Below are positions 46,091-56,865 of a stretch of DNA of 64,000 nucleotides, piece by piece. Both the position numbers and the translations under genes were made by a program. The notes beneath the pieces are model-generated. The model was not told where the DNA came from. It made no database searches and saw only the letters and a list, made by a program, of their open reading frames with translations. Source of the DNA: Anthoceros angustus (lineage: Eukaryota; Streptophyta; Anthocerotopsida; Anthocerotales; Anthocerotaceae); NCBI GenBank assembly GCA_010909165.1, contig VJWM01000301.1:49334-113333 (forward strand). The letters are read 5' to 3'. The first letter of the stretch is position 1, and each line of letters begins with the position of its first letter.

Positions 46091-46360
46091 AGTCACATGT
46101 CACCACAACCAACAAAAACTGCAGAAATTCAATATTGGCGATGCCTTACACTTACGAGGATGATCCTCATCGATGGTTCCTCGACTGTGGGGCTACCACC
46201 CATATTTGCGCAAGATCGACATGTTCAACTCATACCATCAAGTATTATCCGACCAACACGTCTTGCTCTGAGACGGTGCATTACCCATCAGCAGGTCAGG
46301 AGATATCAAGCTACGGCTTGCAAACGGAGAAACACTCCTTATAAACGGAGTTCTGCACGT
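46091..46360 (+). pseudogene. copia B protease region
   Basis: RWFLDCGATTHICARS at 46,170-46,215 is the aspartic-protease active-site block. The usual DSG is DCG. The frame is lost soon after, within the LGNG-type flap sequence. Confidence 0.75.
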
Positions 46361-47330
46361 CCCAACAATGACAAAGAATTTGCTATCAGTCCGCAAGCTA
46401 GCAACTGAGCATGACCTGGTAATCACATTCGTTGGTAACCACTGCACCATTAGCCATGCAAAAGACCCTGACCACACAGCCCTTGCTCACGGCTTACCTT
46501 ACAATGATTTGTACCTGCTGAACATTCAATCCTACTCATCTTTGTCGGTGAGACTCCGTAACAAAACAAAACAAATTCCTACTATAATCGCCGGTCACAT
46601 GAACCCGAGGTATTTGAACTCATTTGCCAATCTCGCAATGTACAGAGATCCAATTAAACTTCATGTACAACAGGACTTTTTCTCGAAACTGTAAGTACAC
46701 CAAACTAAATCAATCGCCATTCAATGACCTCAACCTACTGTGGCTAGAAGACTGGAAGTCATACATTCGACATTTGTGGTCCCATGAGGCGCTTTCCTTC
46801 GGAGGACACTCATACTTCCTCACCTTCATGGACGAGTGGAGTAGGTATACCCATATATACTTCTTGAAGCATAAGAGCAAGCTTTGATTACTTCCGAGAG
46901 TTCCTCACCACCGTAGAACGCCAAACCGGCTTCCTAGTTGGCACCGCGAATGGACAATGCGGTGTGAATACACAAGCCAGCCTTCCTTCAGAACTCAAGG
47001 GCATCCTCGTGCACTGCTCCTCATACTCCTCGCACAAAACCCCTTCGCAGAGAGGCTCAACAGATCCATACTTGAAATCTCTAGATCCCTTCTCAAAGCT
47101 AGGATCTAACAAGGGATCTGGGGGCGGGCCTCCACCGCAACCTACCTTAAGAATAGACTACCAACCAAAGACCTCCCAAACATCACACCTTACGAAAGAT
47201 GGACCGGCAATAAACCAAGAATTTCACTTACGTATCTTTGGGAGTCCATTTTGCCCATATAGCGTATGTCAATCGAAGCAAGTGGACGACAAGAGCGTAA
47301 AACCCCGCTCATAGGGTACTGATCAAGTTA
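46361..47330 (+). pseudogene. copia B integrase
   Basis: The pre-integrase segment starts TKNLLSVRKLATEHDL, followed by an RYLNSFANLAMYRDP region where the HHCC finger is damaged. The core reads LWSHEALSFGGHSYFLTFMDEWSRYTHIYFLKHKS. The second Asp block (RSDN) is mutated. The C-terminal part around 47,180-47,300 reads TPYERWTGNKPRISHLRIFGS across frames. Confidence 0.8.
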
Positions 47331-49400
47331 AAGCCTATAGGTTATTCGACCCCTACAGCCGAGAGGTCATTCACTCTAGAAGTGCACATTTTAATGAGGG
47401 CAACGTTCTTCACCATTACCTCACCAGTACCCAAACTGCTACCCCCCTCCCTGATGCCAGCCTTTATGGACACTCCTTCGCTGATTCCCCTCTTGATCTT
47501 GAGGGGGCCCACTACGACCCAGATGATCTACAATCTCAAGCTGTGAATCAGCAATTTTCCATCCCAGGTCCTGCACCCATTGTCCAACCAAAGATCACCG
47601 CCCCTTCTTCCGTACCCACACTAGAAGCAGTATGCCACTAGGGTCGCAGCCACAACTCATCTACCAACCTCCCGATTCAAGTCAGCACACAGAGGTAAGC
47701 GAACTCCTAGGTATTCCCGAACCTCACTCACCACCGCAGAACCCGAATAAAGAACTCCCTGCATCATCTCGACATAGGCCTCCCGAGACGAATGGAGCCC
47801 CATATGTACCGGAGATATCCTCATACAAGACAAATTGCAGAAGCAGACGCCTGGACACACAACAGCAAAGAAGTTCAAATAGCTCTTCATCAAGCATTAT
47901 CAATCGAAATGCAAGGAGTCCCACTCACAATAGAAGAGGCTTTCAAATCTCCAGAGTGGACAGCAGCTGCAAAAGATGAGTATGACTCTCTTATAGCAAA
48001 TAAGACTTGGGAACTGATAGACTTGCCTCCAGGCAGAAAGCCCATATCCTGCAAATGGACATTTCGGAGGAAGCTCAACCCGGACGGCACAGTGTCAAGA
48101 TACAAAGGACGACTGGTGGCCAGAGGTTTCACTTAGATCCCTGGGTTCGATTATGAGGAGAATCAGTACCCCTTGTCAAATCAACTTCCATTCGAACTCT
48201 TCCGGCCTTTGCGCACATCACCACCTCGATATTCATCAAGTCGACGTAAAACAAAGATTCTTATACGGAACACTCAACGAGGAAATCTATATGTTGCAAC
48301 CACCAGGGTTCGCGAAGGATAACAAGAAGGTTTGCCGACTCTTGAAGTCACTGTATGGTCTCAAACAGTCAGCCCAAGTATGGAACGAGACCGTAGATCA
48401 TTACTTGAAAAAATGCGGATTTGTTCCCCTAACTGCTGACTCAAGTGTTTACCTCATGAGAGATGGGGAGAAGTTCGCCATTGTGACACTTTATGTCGAG
48501 ACAATTTCGTCTTCGAAATGATTCGCTCATGTAAGGTAAAAGACCTTTTATCCAAGGAGTACAAGTTTCAATTGACACCGGGCACGCCTCGGCAATTTGA
48601 GAGAGACCCTAAGAACCACACGTTCTTCATACATCAAGCACACTATGTGGAGCAACTTCTTGAGCGATTCAATCTCAAAGACGCAAAGCCCGTCGCAACA
48701 CCCATAGCAGTGATAAAGTATCGAGAACCGCCTACCACACTAGAGGAGCGTATGGAGATGATCAACATACCATATAGCGAGGCGAGGGAAGTATTCGACT
48801 TATCTATATGGACTCGGACGACGTGGCTCAGTCACAACATTGCTTCACGATATCCGCCAAACCCCAGTGGCACACATCGACACATGTTAAGCGCATTTTG
48901 AGATATCTGAAAGGCACCAAGACGCTCGGACTTTACTACAAAGGTGACCCTAAACACAAACTTACACTCACTTCTTTCTCGATGCGATCAAGGAGACCCG
49001 ACGCCGATCCACACGCCATCGTATGATGATGAATGGAGGATGCATTTCATGGGCGTGTAAGAAGATGCCCACACTATGCCTCTCTTCAACTGAGGCAGAA
49101 TACGCTGCAACCTCACCGGCGCGAAGAAACTCGTGGATCGATAATTCACGAAAGACATTGGAGAGGAGCGACGCCCACAATTCTTGCAGACAATCATCAA
49201 AATAGCTATGACTTTGAACCCCGTTTTGCACGCACGGACTAAGCACGTAGAGATTCAGCACCACTTTATTAGGCAAGTAGTCGCTAGTAAGCAAGTAGCA
49301 CCGCAGATGTAAATAACGATAACACGGCAGATCTCATGACCAAGGGATTGTCGAAGCATCTGCATGAAAGGAACGTACAGGGTATTGGACTTATAAGCAA
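47331..49400 (+). pseudogene. copia B reverse transcriptase / RNase H
   Basis: After a Pro/Ser-rich linker, RT starts at about 47,930: EEAFKSPEWTAAAKDEYDSL, NKTWELIDLPPGRKPISCKW, FRRKLNPDGTVSRYKGRLVARGFT (stop follows). Then HQVDVKQRFLYGTLNEEIYMLQ, PGFAKDNKKVCRLLKSLYGLKQSAQVW, and LYVETISSSK where YVDD should be (disrupted). Later blocks: HQAHYVEQLLERFNLKDA, VKRILRYLKGTKTLG and LSSTEAEYAA (49,085). The end NTADLMTKGLSK-like sequence lies near 49,320-49,350. All blocks are in order with at least six shifts. Confidence 0.88.
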
Positions 49401-49788
49401 GGAGACTTATCTAGGGTTCGCACCCACCGCCAGCAAATTTTAAGGGGAGCTCAAAGATCGACAGGAAGAGGAGTCTTCGCAGCTTGAACATCCATCTTCA
49501 CCAACTCAACAGCTTTATATGGCCGCAGAGGTGTTGATGCGCGATCATGAACTCTTCCATACCGACGCCTTCCCAAGCCGCATGTGATGCTCCAGTCCTT
49601 TTCACCGGACTTCTTCGAATCCTGCCTAGGAACTTCCTGCTCGAGACTTGCGATCTTGTTGCTCACAGCTGAGATTAGGTGACTCATGAACTGAAGGAAC
49701 CACCAGATGCTTGATAAGATGCTCAAGTAGAACGGAGGAACGCTGCAAGATGGCAGCCCATCCGAGCTTCAAATTAGAACCAAGTCAC

Positions 49789-49799
49789 GACGAGGGGAG
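49789..49799 (+). promoter_or_regulatory. copia B polypurine tract
   Basis: GACGAGGGGAG immediately before the 3' LTR. Confidence 0.75.
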
Positions 49800-50001
49800 T
49801 GTTGATGCACAAGTGATTTAGGTGTTCACAGACTAAGTTCTAGGGCACGTTCATTAGGGTTATTTACTTGTACGTAGTTAAGCGCTTTAAGCATTTAACG
49901 TTATTCATTAGTAGCATACAACTTACTATTGTAAGCCTACTTAAGGCGTGTCATGTACACAAGTAAATTACTTCTTCTTCATTATTCTCTCTACTTTTAG
50001 A
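49800..50001 (+). repeat. copia B 3' LTR
   Basis: Pairs with 44,481-44,688 and is followed by the second GTTGT at 50,002-50,006. Confidence 0.9.
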
Positions 50002-50006
50002 GTTGT

Positions 50007-50907
50007 CACTACGCAAGTGCTTAATACGCTGACCAGATTGATTTTCTGCCATGAGCATATACTCTAGAAACTTCTCATATGTTTGGCGTCTTGTATGCAG
50101 AAAGTAAAGACAGCAAAAATGGCTCCATTCGTCCAGAAAAGTAAGGAAGTACACTGCTCCACCGAAAGAGTGGGTGGACATTGGTCCGCATATGTCGGTA
50201 TGTATCACATCCAGCAATCCTTTGGCTTTAGTAGGACTGGGGTCATTATAAGGCTTCTGTGCCAGTTTTCCTATCTGACAGTTCTCACAGAACAATGTGT
50301 CTTGGACTTTAAAATTGATGGGGTCTTTGTATAGGTGTGGCTTTTGCACTAGGTGTCTAACATACGTAAGACTAGGGTGATAGAAACGACAATGCCAGAG
50401 AAGTGTACGATCAACGTAGGGCCTTGCATCAGCAACTAGGGTCTGAGCCACAGGTAAGGTGTCAAATTTGTACAAGTCATGGTAAAGGATACCTTGTGCT
50501 ACTCCTTGGCTGACGTCAGTGCTGGATGTGATGATGCAACCTGCAGGTGTAAAACTAACATAGAGGTTGTGGTCAGCAACTAGTCTCTGCACAGATAGAA
50601 GATTCTTGGTCATACTGGGAACATGTAGCACGTGCTGTAACTGAAGTGATTCACCACCTCTGAGAGGTAAAAGTACTTCTCCATGACCGGCTATGGCTAG
50701 ACCACTGTCATCTCCAAGTAACACAAATTGTCCAGGCAGAATATCAGTGTATGTGAGAAAACTGGTTCTCGAGTAACAAATGTGGTTAGTTGCTCCTGAA
50801 TCCAGGAACCACATGGTTGCATCCGCTTTTGTTAGAGTCAAACAAACTGCCAATATTGCTGGTGCCTTGTTGATGCTGTGAGAATTGCTTGACTGGCCTC
50901 TGATCAC
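50007..50907 (-). pseudogene. copia A protease and integrase N-terminal half
   Basis: The minus-strand frame reads MWFLDSGATNHICYS (protease active site, intact DSG), LLGDDSGLAIAGHGEVLLPL, VLHVPSMTKNLLSVQRLV, the HHCC finger LLWHCRFYHPSLTYVRHL...FCENCQIGKLA, and the core LDVIHTDICGPMSTHSFGGA (first catalytic Asp), YFLTFLDEWSHF and IKHLRSDN (second Asp), where copia B cuts in. Sense resumes at 44,475. Apart from the insertion this portion is uninterrupted. Confidence 0.92.
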
Positions 50908-51891
50908 AACATGTGATTCCCCTGTAGGCTGATCACGGCGAGGCTCTCCAGCACGTTTCTTCCTACATTCACTTTCGAAATGACCAGGTATTCAGCACCA
51001 GTTACAAGTACCTTTCTTTCTTTGTGATGTAAAACCAGAAGGTGCTGAAAAGGGCCGTCTTGACTGGAAGGGTGGTCTGTAAGAACCTCTTCCTCTGCCT
51101 CGTCCTCTTGTTGTGAAGAGGATATGGGAAGATTGCTGGTGCTGTTGGTTGCGTCCTGAAGCAACACGACTAGATTCTTCCTCAAGAAGAGCACCTATAA
51201 TCTCAGAAACTGTTGTAGATGCCTGGCCATCTCCTACTGCCTTGCGCATAATGGAGTTCTGAGAACTAACGAAAGCTCCGTAGCTAGCAGGCAGTGATGT
51301 AAGAAGAACAACTGCTGCTTGGTCCTCTGGAACATCAGTCCCACACGAGGATAGCTTTGCACGCAAGGTACGAAAGCGATTGATGTGATGCTCTATGCTA
51401 TCAGAATCTTTCATCCTGAGAGCATAGAAATATCTTGTTGCATTAAAAATCGACATGGGATCTTTTGCTGCAAACATATCTCTGAAAACCTTCCAGACTG
51501 CTGCTGAGGTCGTTTGACCTTGTGTATGATGCATCATATTCTTGTCCAAAGGTCGACAATTTCTTGCTCGCCTGCTTTTGCCCAAGCGTACCGCAATTGA
51601 CGGAGGAGAGGCAGATGCCGGGTTTGTGGACTTGCCAGTGACGACATCCATCAGGTCATGTTCCTCCAGCACTGCAGTCAGTCTCATTTCCCAGACTGGG
51701 TAGTCTGATCCGTTGAAACGATCCTTGTCTTTGATGTCCACTTTAGTTGTGTTGTTAATTATTGTATTGGATGCAGTTCCAGATCCTGATCCTGATCCTG
51801 ACATATTTAATGGCTGTAGATTAAGGTCTCTAGGCGAGGTAAGAAGATAAAATGGGTCAATAGGTATTCTGTGGGGTGGTGACCACATCAA
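50908..51891 (-). pseudogene. copia A gag
   Basis: The frame (50,992-51,891) includes a Gly/Ser-rich MSGSGSGSG start at about 51,803, DKDRFNGSDYPVWEMRLTAVLEEHDLM, ATRYFYALRMKDSDSIEHHINRF, LLTSLPASYGAFVSSQNSIM and an RGRGRGRGSYRPPFQSRR basic stretch. The CCHC knuckle (CNWC-X4-H-X4-C) has a stop codon at its first spacer position, near 50,990. A compensated shift lies between the SPPS and DKNMMHHTQ segments. MSG at 51,803 is a more likely start than the first Met at 51,891. Confidence 0.88.
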
Positions 51892-52670
51892 CTATAGTAG
51901 TATATTTTCTACAGAATGGTGAGATCATCGCCAAAAAGCTTAGCGAGTGATGTGAGGACAAGCTCTACAGGTTCTGACATGTGTTTGCTGACAGGTTTGT
52001 GTGTATGTGATTGCAGCAGTTTTCTGGGTGCAGTTCTAGGTGCAGCATTAATGTTTGTGACTAAACCTCCGTACGACCGGCGATAGTGATGAACTTTCTG
52101 GACTAGAGAAACTATCTGCTCTCTGAGGTTGTTGATTTCCTTCCTGTGCTTTAGCTTGTCAGAAAGTGCGGTGTTCTGTGCTATAGAAAGTCTAATCCTA
52201 AGATCATGTATGTCCCGTGTTGGTAATGATGGCTGACAAGTGCTAAGTTTTCTACATGCAGCGTGACAGGGACAATATGGTGAGAGTGCTATTTCCCGAT
52301 TACAGCAACAAGTTTGTGTCTAGGGGCAAACTGTAGGACATGGACAAGATGTCCTAGTAGTGCGCCTCTTGCTGTTCCTCGTCATGACACGCTGCTCAGG
52401 TATTTTGTCGCTGGCTGCGTTTCCATTGTGAGATTAATCGCCAATGCTCTCGTAGCATTTTGAACATCAAGTCTTGTGCCTGCCTGTGGTTGTGTGATCA
52501 CCGGTGATTTCGACGGACAGCCGATGCGCCGCTTTTCTCCATCGTGCCGAGACTGATCGGCAACAAAATTTCTTTCAAACCCTAGCCGGGTGGCGTGGTG
52601 TATATTCGCCTTCAATCAAGCAATCAACTGGTCGCACGCCATCATGCCAGATGGCTAGCAAACATATAGG
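51892..52670 (-). other. copia A leader / unassigned internal 5' region
   Basis: About 780 bp between PBS and gag, longer than in most copia elements. It has short frames only; a 77-codon minus frame (52,382-52,615) has no recognisable domain. Confidence 0.45.
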
Positions 52671-52682
52671 GCTTTGATACCA
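52671..52682 (-). promoter_or_regulatory. copia A primer-binding site
   Basis: TGGTATCAAAGC on the minus strand, directly abutting the 5' LTR. It is one base from the initiator-tRNA-Met complement TGGTATCAGAGC. Confidence 0.9.
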
Positions 52683-52896
52683 TAATGTAGTCGATTACAC
52701 GAGGATCTCGAAAAGCGAAGCGCAGGAGCTGAGGGACGACACCGCAAGGTGCACACATGTAACAATTCGCTACTATCAATTACAAAGAAAAAGATGTCTT
52801 ATAGTACAATGTAAGAGTTAGGTACGCCTCACATAACCTACGCGATTTTAGTTTATATAAAGCTAGGGTTATGGTTTGATAAATACATATCTAATA
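52683..52896 (-). repeat. copia A 5' LTR
   Basis: Matches 41,216-41,432, including the TATATAAA promoter element. It ends at TAGTC (52,897-52,901), the target duplication. Confidence 0.9.
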
Positions 52897-53433
52897 TAGT
52901 CATGTAGGTGGGGTTCCTGCCGCCTCGCCTCCCCCGCCACGCCCGATCCGAGCGATTCTCCCCCAAAACCTCCACCTCACTATCACCGCCTCAGCTTTCC
53001 GGCTCTCCCATGGGCGCCATGCCTATAGGCCCTCTGCCTGTTATTCCGCTCTTCATCGCTGGACAGCCACACCGTGTGCTCCTCCCTCCACGCCCTGGCC
53101 TCCGCTTCGCTCATTTCTCGATCACCACTTGGGGTAGGCCCCGCCTCCTGCTCGGAAGAACCACCGTAAACGCCTGGTGGTCAAGATGTGCGCCAATAGT
53201 TTTCGCCTCCGTCCCCAACAACCACATACACATTTAGAGTGAGCACCCGCTCACCATGCAGGCTGTGACATGAGCATCCCCACCTGCAGAAGCACAATAC
53301 GCCTTCGGCCATGAGGTTCCTACCTCTCCCGTGGACAATCCCGAGCCCGCCTTCCCGAATCCAGATGGGATCCTCACCGGGCAGCTCTGCTTGGACCTCT
53401 CCCACCTCGGTTCCTTCTTCCGCGACGGTGGTA
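52897..53433 (-). mobile_element. gypsy-1 LTR, minus orientation, 5' portion
   Basis: Reverse complement of 7,257-7,583 plus 12,678-12,890, uninterrupted here at the point where copia C inserted in the other copy. It ends at the breakpoint ACGGTGG (53,425-53,431). Downstream sequence (53,434 on) belongs to copia D gag. Confidence 0.85.
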
Positions 53434-53436
53434 TAG
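53425..53436. other. right breakpoint of inferred 32.4-kb inversion
   Basis: GACGGTGGTATA marks the switch from minus-oriented gypsy-1 LTR to plus-oriented copia D gag. It shares ACGGTGG with 21,043-21,049. Confidence 0.7.
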
Positions 53437-54966
53437 ATCGAGTAAGTAATATAAATTATGCTCGCATAGATTCTGGTGATGATGCAGATCATTTTAATAT
53501 GAAATCATGTCGTTTCTGCCCACGCCTTTTCTTCGATACACCATTCGAGAAGACGGCGTGTCAAAGACGGCGTAATCTGCATTAATAAACTCACCTGCAA
53601 TGGCGGAACTCTTGACCGACCAAGAACTTGCCGCCGCCAAGGCCAAGTTCTTAGCTGACCAAAAGGCTAAATGGCTCGAAGACGAGCAAGCCAAATGGGA
53701 AAGAGAACTGGAAGAAATAAAGGAGAAGGAGAGAGCGAAAAGAAAATCTGACTTAAAAACCCTAGTGGTTCAAGCAGATAATTTCAAAGACAAAGATAGA
53801 TTCAATGGAAGAGGGTATGACGTATGGCAAAGTCGTGCCCAAGGAGTGCTACGTAGTCGTGACTTGTGGGAGATCGTCAACGGCACCGAGCCTCGGCATG
53901 CTTGGGACTCAGATGCACAAGATGTTTGGGATGCCAAGGACCAGAGAGCTCGAGATGTTTTAGTTGGTGGCCTTACCGAAGCGATGGTGCGACAAGTTTC
54001 CGAAGCAGACACCTCCTGTGATATGTGGGAGCGCCTAGCTCAATTATACGCCTCCAAAGATAGAATGAGCTTATTGACCGCTACCCGCCATCTCCATACC
54101 CTGAAAATGAAGGAGAATGATTCCATTGATCGCCATATAACTGCTTTCCGCGTCGCCAAAAATAATTTTGAAGCGTCATCTCAAGAGAAGCTCTCCGAGA
54201 AAGCAAAGATTTATTGCTCTCCTTGCCTCCTTACCACCCTCCTATAGGGCCTTTGTGACAACACAAAATGCTGTCCTTAGAGCCGCACAGAAAGAGAAGA
54301 AAGCAAATGGCTCCGCCACACTGGACATGAGTGTCACTGAATCAATTGGAGCCATCATACAGGAGGATGCCAGTCGTCGACAAGAGAATCCTAGATCCAC
54401 CAAGCAGCAGGTGATGTTTACAGGATAAGGTAGAGGAAGAGGACGCGGCAGACCCTTTCCTCCTAGGCCGAATCTTGGTCAATATTCTCCGACTGGAGAA
54501 AACTCTTCTTCTGCAAAAGGTAACAAGAAGAGTGGAGTTATATGTAATTGGTGCAGAATGACAAATCATATGGAGAAGGACTGTAGAAAAAAGAAGAACA
54601 GCGAGCCTAGGAAGGAGGCCACCCCTGGAGCACATGTTGCCATGAAGAAACAATCTTCAGCAACACCATCAGCTCTCACTGTCTGCTTGGCATCATCCAA
54701 GCCCTCAAACCAAAATTGGTATTTAGACAGTGGAGCAACATCACATATCTGTCACAACATAAACTCTTTTGAGTCTTACTCGCCCGCCAAAGGACATCAA
54801 ACTGTCATATTGGGTGATGATCATAACCTCACTATCTCTGCTGTTGGTTCAGTTGTTCTCAGATGCTCTACAGGCCAAGTTCTCTCACTTTCTCATGTCC
54901 TCCATGTACTATCCATGTGTAAAAACCTAGTGTCCGCCGCCAACTTATGTTCAGAACATAGCATGC
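53434..54966 (+). pseudogene. copia D gag and protease (pol deleted)
   Basis: An acidic frame IDRVSNINYARIDSGDDAD runs from the breakpoint. A second frame from ATG 53,600 (215 codons) has a coiled coil (AKFLADQKAKWLEDEQAKWER), DKDRFNGRGYDVWQSRAQG, YASKDRMSLLTATRHLHTLKM and DSIDRHITAF. After a shift (54,200) come LPPSYRAFVTTQNAV, RGRGRGRPFPPRP, the intact knuckle CNWCRMTNHMEKDC and protease WYLDSGATSHICHN. The frame ends at VLHVLSMCKNLVSAANL. Integrase, RT and RNase H are absent because the sequence jumps directly into the 3' LTR. Confidence 0.88.
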
Positions 54967-55240
54967 AAATATATTAGGGTTAGGGCACTATTCATTAGGG
55001 CACCATTCATTAGGGCACCCTAACTTAAACATTATTATATGCCTAGGGCATTAAGTAGTTACTAGTTAGTTGATCTAGGTAGTTAGTAGTTATAGTAGTT
55101 ACAACTACTAGGCGGTTACAACTACTTATGGTTGTAACCACCTAACCACCTCGCCTGTAAATAGGCTTTGTACTTTCTATTAAATCAATTGTATATGCTT
55201 AAGCATCTTTGCTTAAGGAGTTAGTGTGTGATTTTCATCA
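54967..55240 (+). repeat. copia D 3' LTR
   Basis: Matches the reverse complement of 21,379-21,629, with an extra TTAGGGCACCATTCA unit near its start. The first bases TGATA are lost in the deletion junction GCATGCAAATATATTAG. It ends GATTTTCATCA followed by the target duplication AAAGA (55,241-55,245). Confidence 0.87.
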
Positions 55241-55576
55241 AAAGACTCCCTGGAGGTTCTCGCTGTCTGGTGTCAGACTCATAGCAACCGGCCCAAGGAA
55301 GAACTTGCTGGTGTGTAGGCGGACCCAGCACAGCCGTATATGCAGCCAAGGCCAGAAGCCAATTGAGGTTAGAATAGGAGGAGGATGAAGGAAGAGTAGA
55401 GAATTAGAGGTGATAGCGGAAGGCCAAGGTGGCCGCCTAAGGGGCTAATCCCAACCAAGTAAGAGGGCGCCCCCGAGTGGGAGAAGATTGGTCTTAGAAG
55501 CGTAGATGAAATTATGTGTGATCGTGGGGTCCCTGGGCGCCCGTGATAGACTCCTTGCTGCTAAGGCAGGCCCTGA

Positions 55577-56865
55577 TGTGGAGCTACTTTTGCTAGCGGA
55601 CTAGCCGGGCGCACACTAACCCAGGGTCGATGTAGTACGGGGGTTCGCTCCACAGGGAATGGACTCGTGCTTATTCTGCCTAAGCTCTACAATTGGGCAC
55701 CTGAACGGACTTCATCATGTTGGGTCCGGCGGTTCCACAACCCTAAGTGTGTGCCCCTTCACAACTCGTCGGGCCAGACGCGCAGCCACCGGACCTTCCC
55801 ACAAACCTCGCCCGGGTGTCTCCAGACCACCGAACAAAGTTTAGCGACGCTGCCTCCGCCAATCCACGACTCCAAAGGCCCCGCCCTCAACTCCTCGTCC
55901 GCCACAACTCCACCTCAACACACACGCCGCAACGCGACCCTCCTCCTGCACCCATAGCTCGTTTTCGCAACACCAGCACGCCGACGTATTCACACCGGAC
56001 CCCCCTTGCTCCTTCCGGCTGCTTCACGTTCTGCGGAGAAGTGGCTTCGCAGCCTGCAACCCCACAGCCTCCATTCTAGCAGCCTCCACGGATGGCTTCT
56101 GCCCAGCAAGGTCATCCCCAAGCGCCCCCTAACCCTTCCTACCGGGTTCACGCTCTGGAGAAGTGGCCACCAGATCCCACAAACCTCCTCCGTTCGTGAC
56201 CTCCAAGGTTAGTCTCGCACCCAGAAATCACCATGAGCACCTCCCGAGCTCAGTCCAACCTCGTGCACCCATCAAGCGTTGGCGGAGCTCGTCACCGTAG
56301 CTCTAAACACATCCCCTACCACCAATTAATCCTGCACGGTGACGCAGGAACTCGCCCGCCCCCGAGCAAAGGCAAGAGCACACTGAGCGCAAGATGGTAC
56401 CCGGATAGTTCACCTCTTGCGCCAGCCTTTATATCCCCACACCCTAATCTAACCCACCCATGTATGTACCTTAACCCCGGATCGTGGTAACCGCCGCACG
56501 GACTTCATTCCGAACGCCCGGTCGGCCGGACTTACTCACGAACGACGCAGGGTCGGACTTCATCTGGCCGAACGCCGCCGGACTTATCTGTCGAACGCCG
56601 GCCCGGACTATTCACGAACGCCGGGCCACCGGACTTACTCCGTCAGACCTCGCTCGGACGGACCACTCCGTCGGACCTCGCCCGGACGGACCACTCTGTC
56701 CGCCAATGGACCAAGGGTCTATGGACTGCATTGTAAGTGCAATCTAGCCAAAAATGGCCTTATTGGCTAACTCCACCCTATTCCTGCTAAGAAGTGACAA
56801 CGCAAAAAATAAATCAAGCCCAAAACAAGTCGCCGAGGTCATGTACACCGGATGGGCGCTCCACA
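55577..56865. mobile_element. 1,289-bp LTR-like insertion (possible solo LTR)
   Basis: Terminal inverted repeats TGTGGAGC and GCTCCACA are exact over 8 bp and give the TG...CA ends of an LTR. Flanks CCTGA (55,572-55,576) and CCTGC (56,866-56,870) fit a 5-bp target duplication with one mismatch. The homologous LTRs at 26.9 and 30.4 kb lack the insert. Frames inside (up to 110 codons) are Pro/Thr/Arg-rich and not convincing. A degenerate GC-rich tandem repeat occupies 56,500-56,705. Confidence 0.75.
56500..56705. repeat. CGGACTT/CGAACGCC tandem repeat
   Basis: Short units with GCCGGACTTA and CGAACGCCG alternate about five times. They are followed by GGACGGACCACTCCGTCGGACCTCGC-type units repeated two to three times. 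Confidence 0.75.

Larger units (their letters stand above)
44481..50001 (+). mobile_element. copia B, Ty1/copia retrotransposon nested in copia A
   Basis: LTRs of 208 and 202 bp (44,481-44,688 and 49,800-50,001) both start TGTTGATGCACAAGTG and end CTACTTTTAGA. A perfect 5-bp target duplication GTTGT flanks it (44,476-44,480; 50,002-50,006). Removing it restores the copia A integrase frame (RSDN to APE). A PBS TGGTATCGAGCC follows the left LTR; PPT GACGAGGGGAG precedes the right LTR. Internal gag-pol is in canonical order but scattered over frames. It is the youngest insertion of this nest yet is heavily mutated. Confidence 0.93.
41216..52896 (-). mobile_element. copia A, Ty1/copia retrotransposon, split by copia B
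   Basis: LTRs of 217 and 214 bp (41,216-41,432; 52,683-52,896) frame a minus-strand element with gag, protease, integrase, RT and RNase H in copia order. The PBS is perfect in position (52,671-52,682), and a polypurine tract adjoins the other LTR. Target duplication TAGCC/TAGTC (one mismatch). Copia B (44,481-50,001) interrupts the integrase. Without it the element is about 6.15 kb. Coding sequence is much better preserved than in the other elements but has an in-frame stop in the gag zinc knuckle and a few shifts. Confidence 0.92.
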
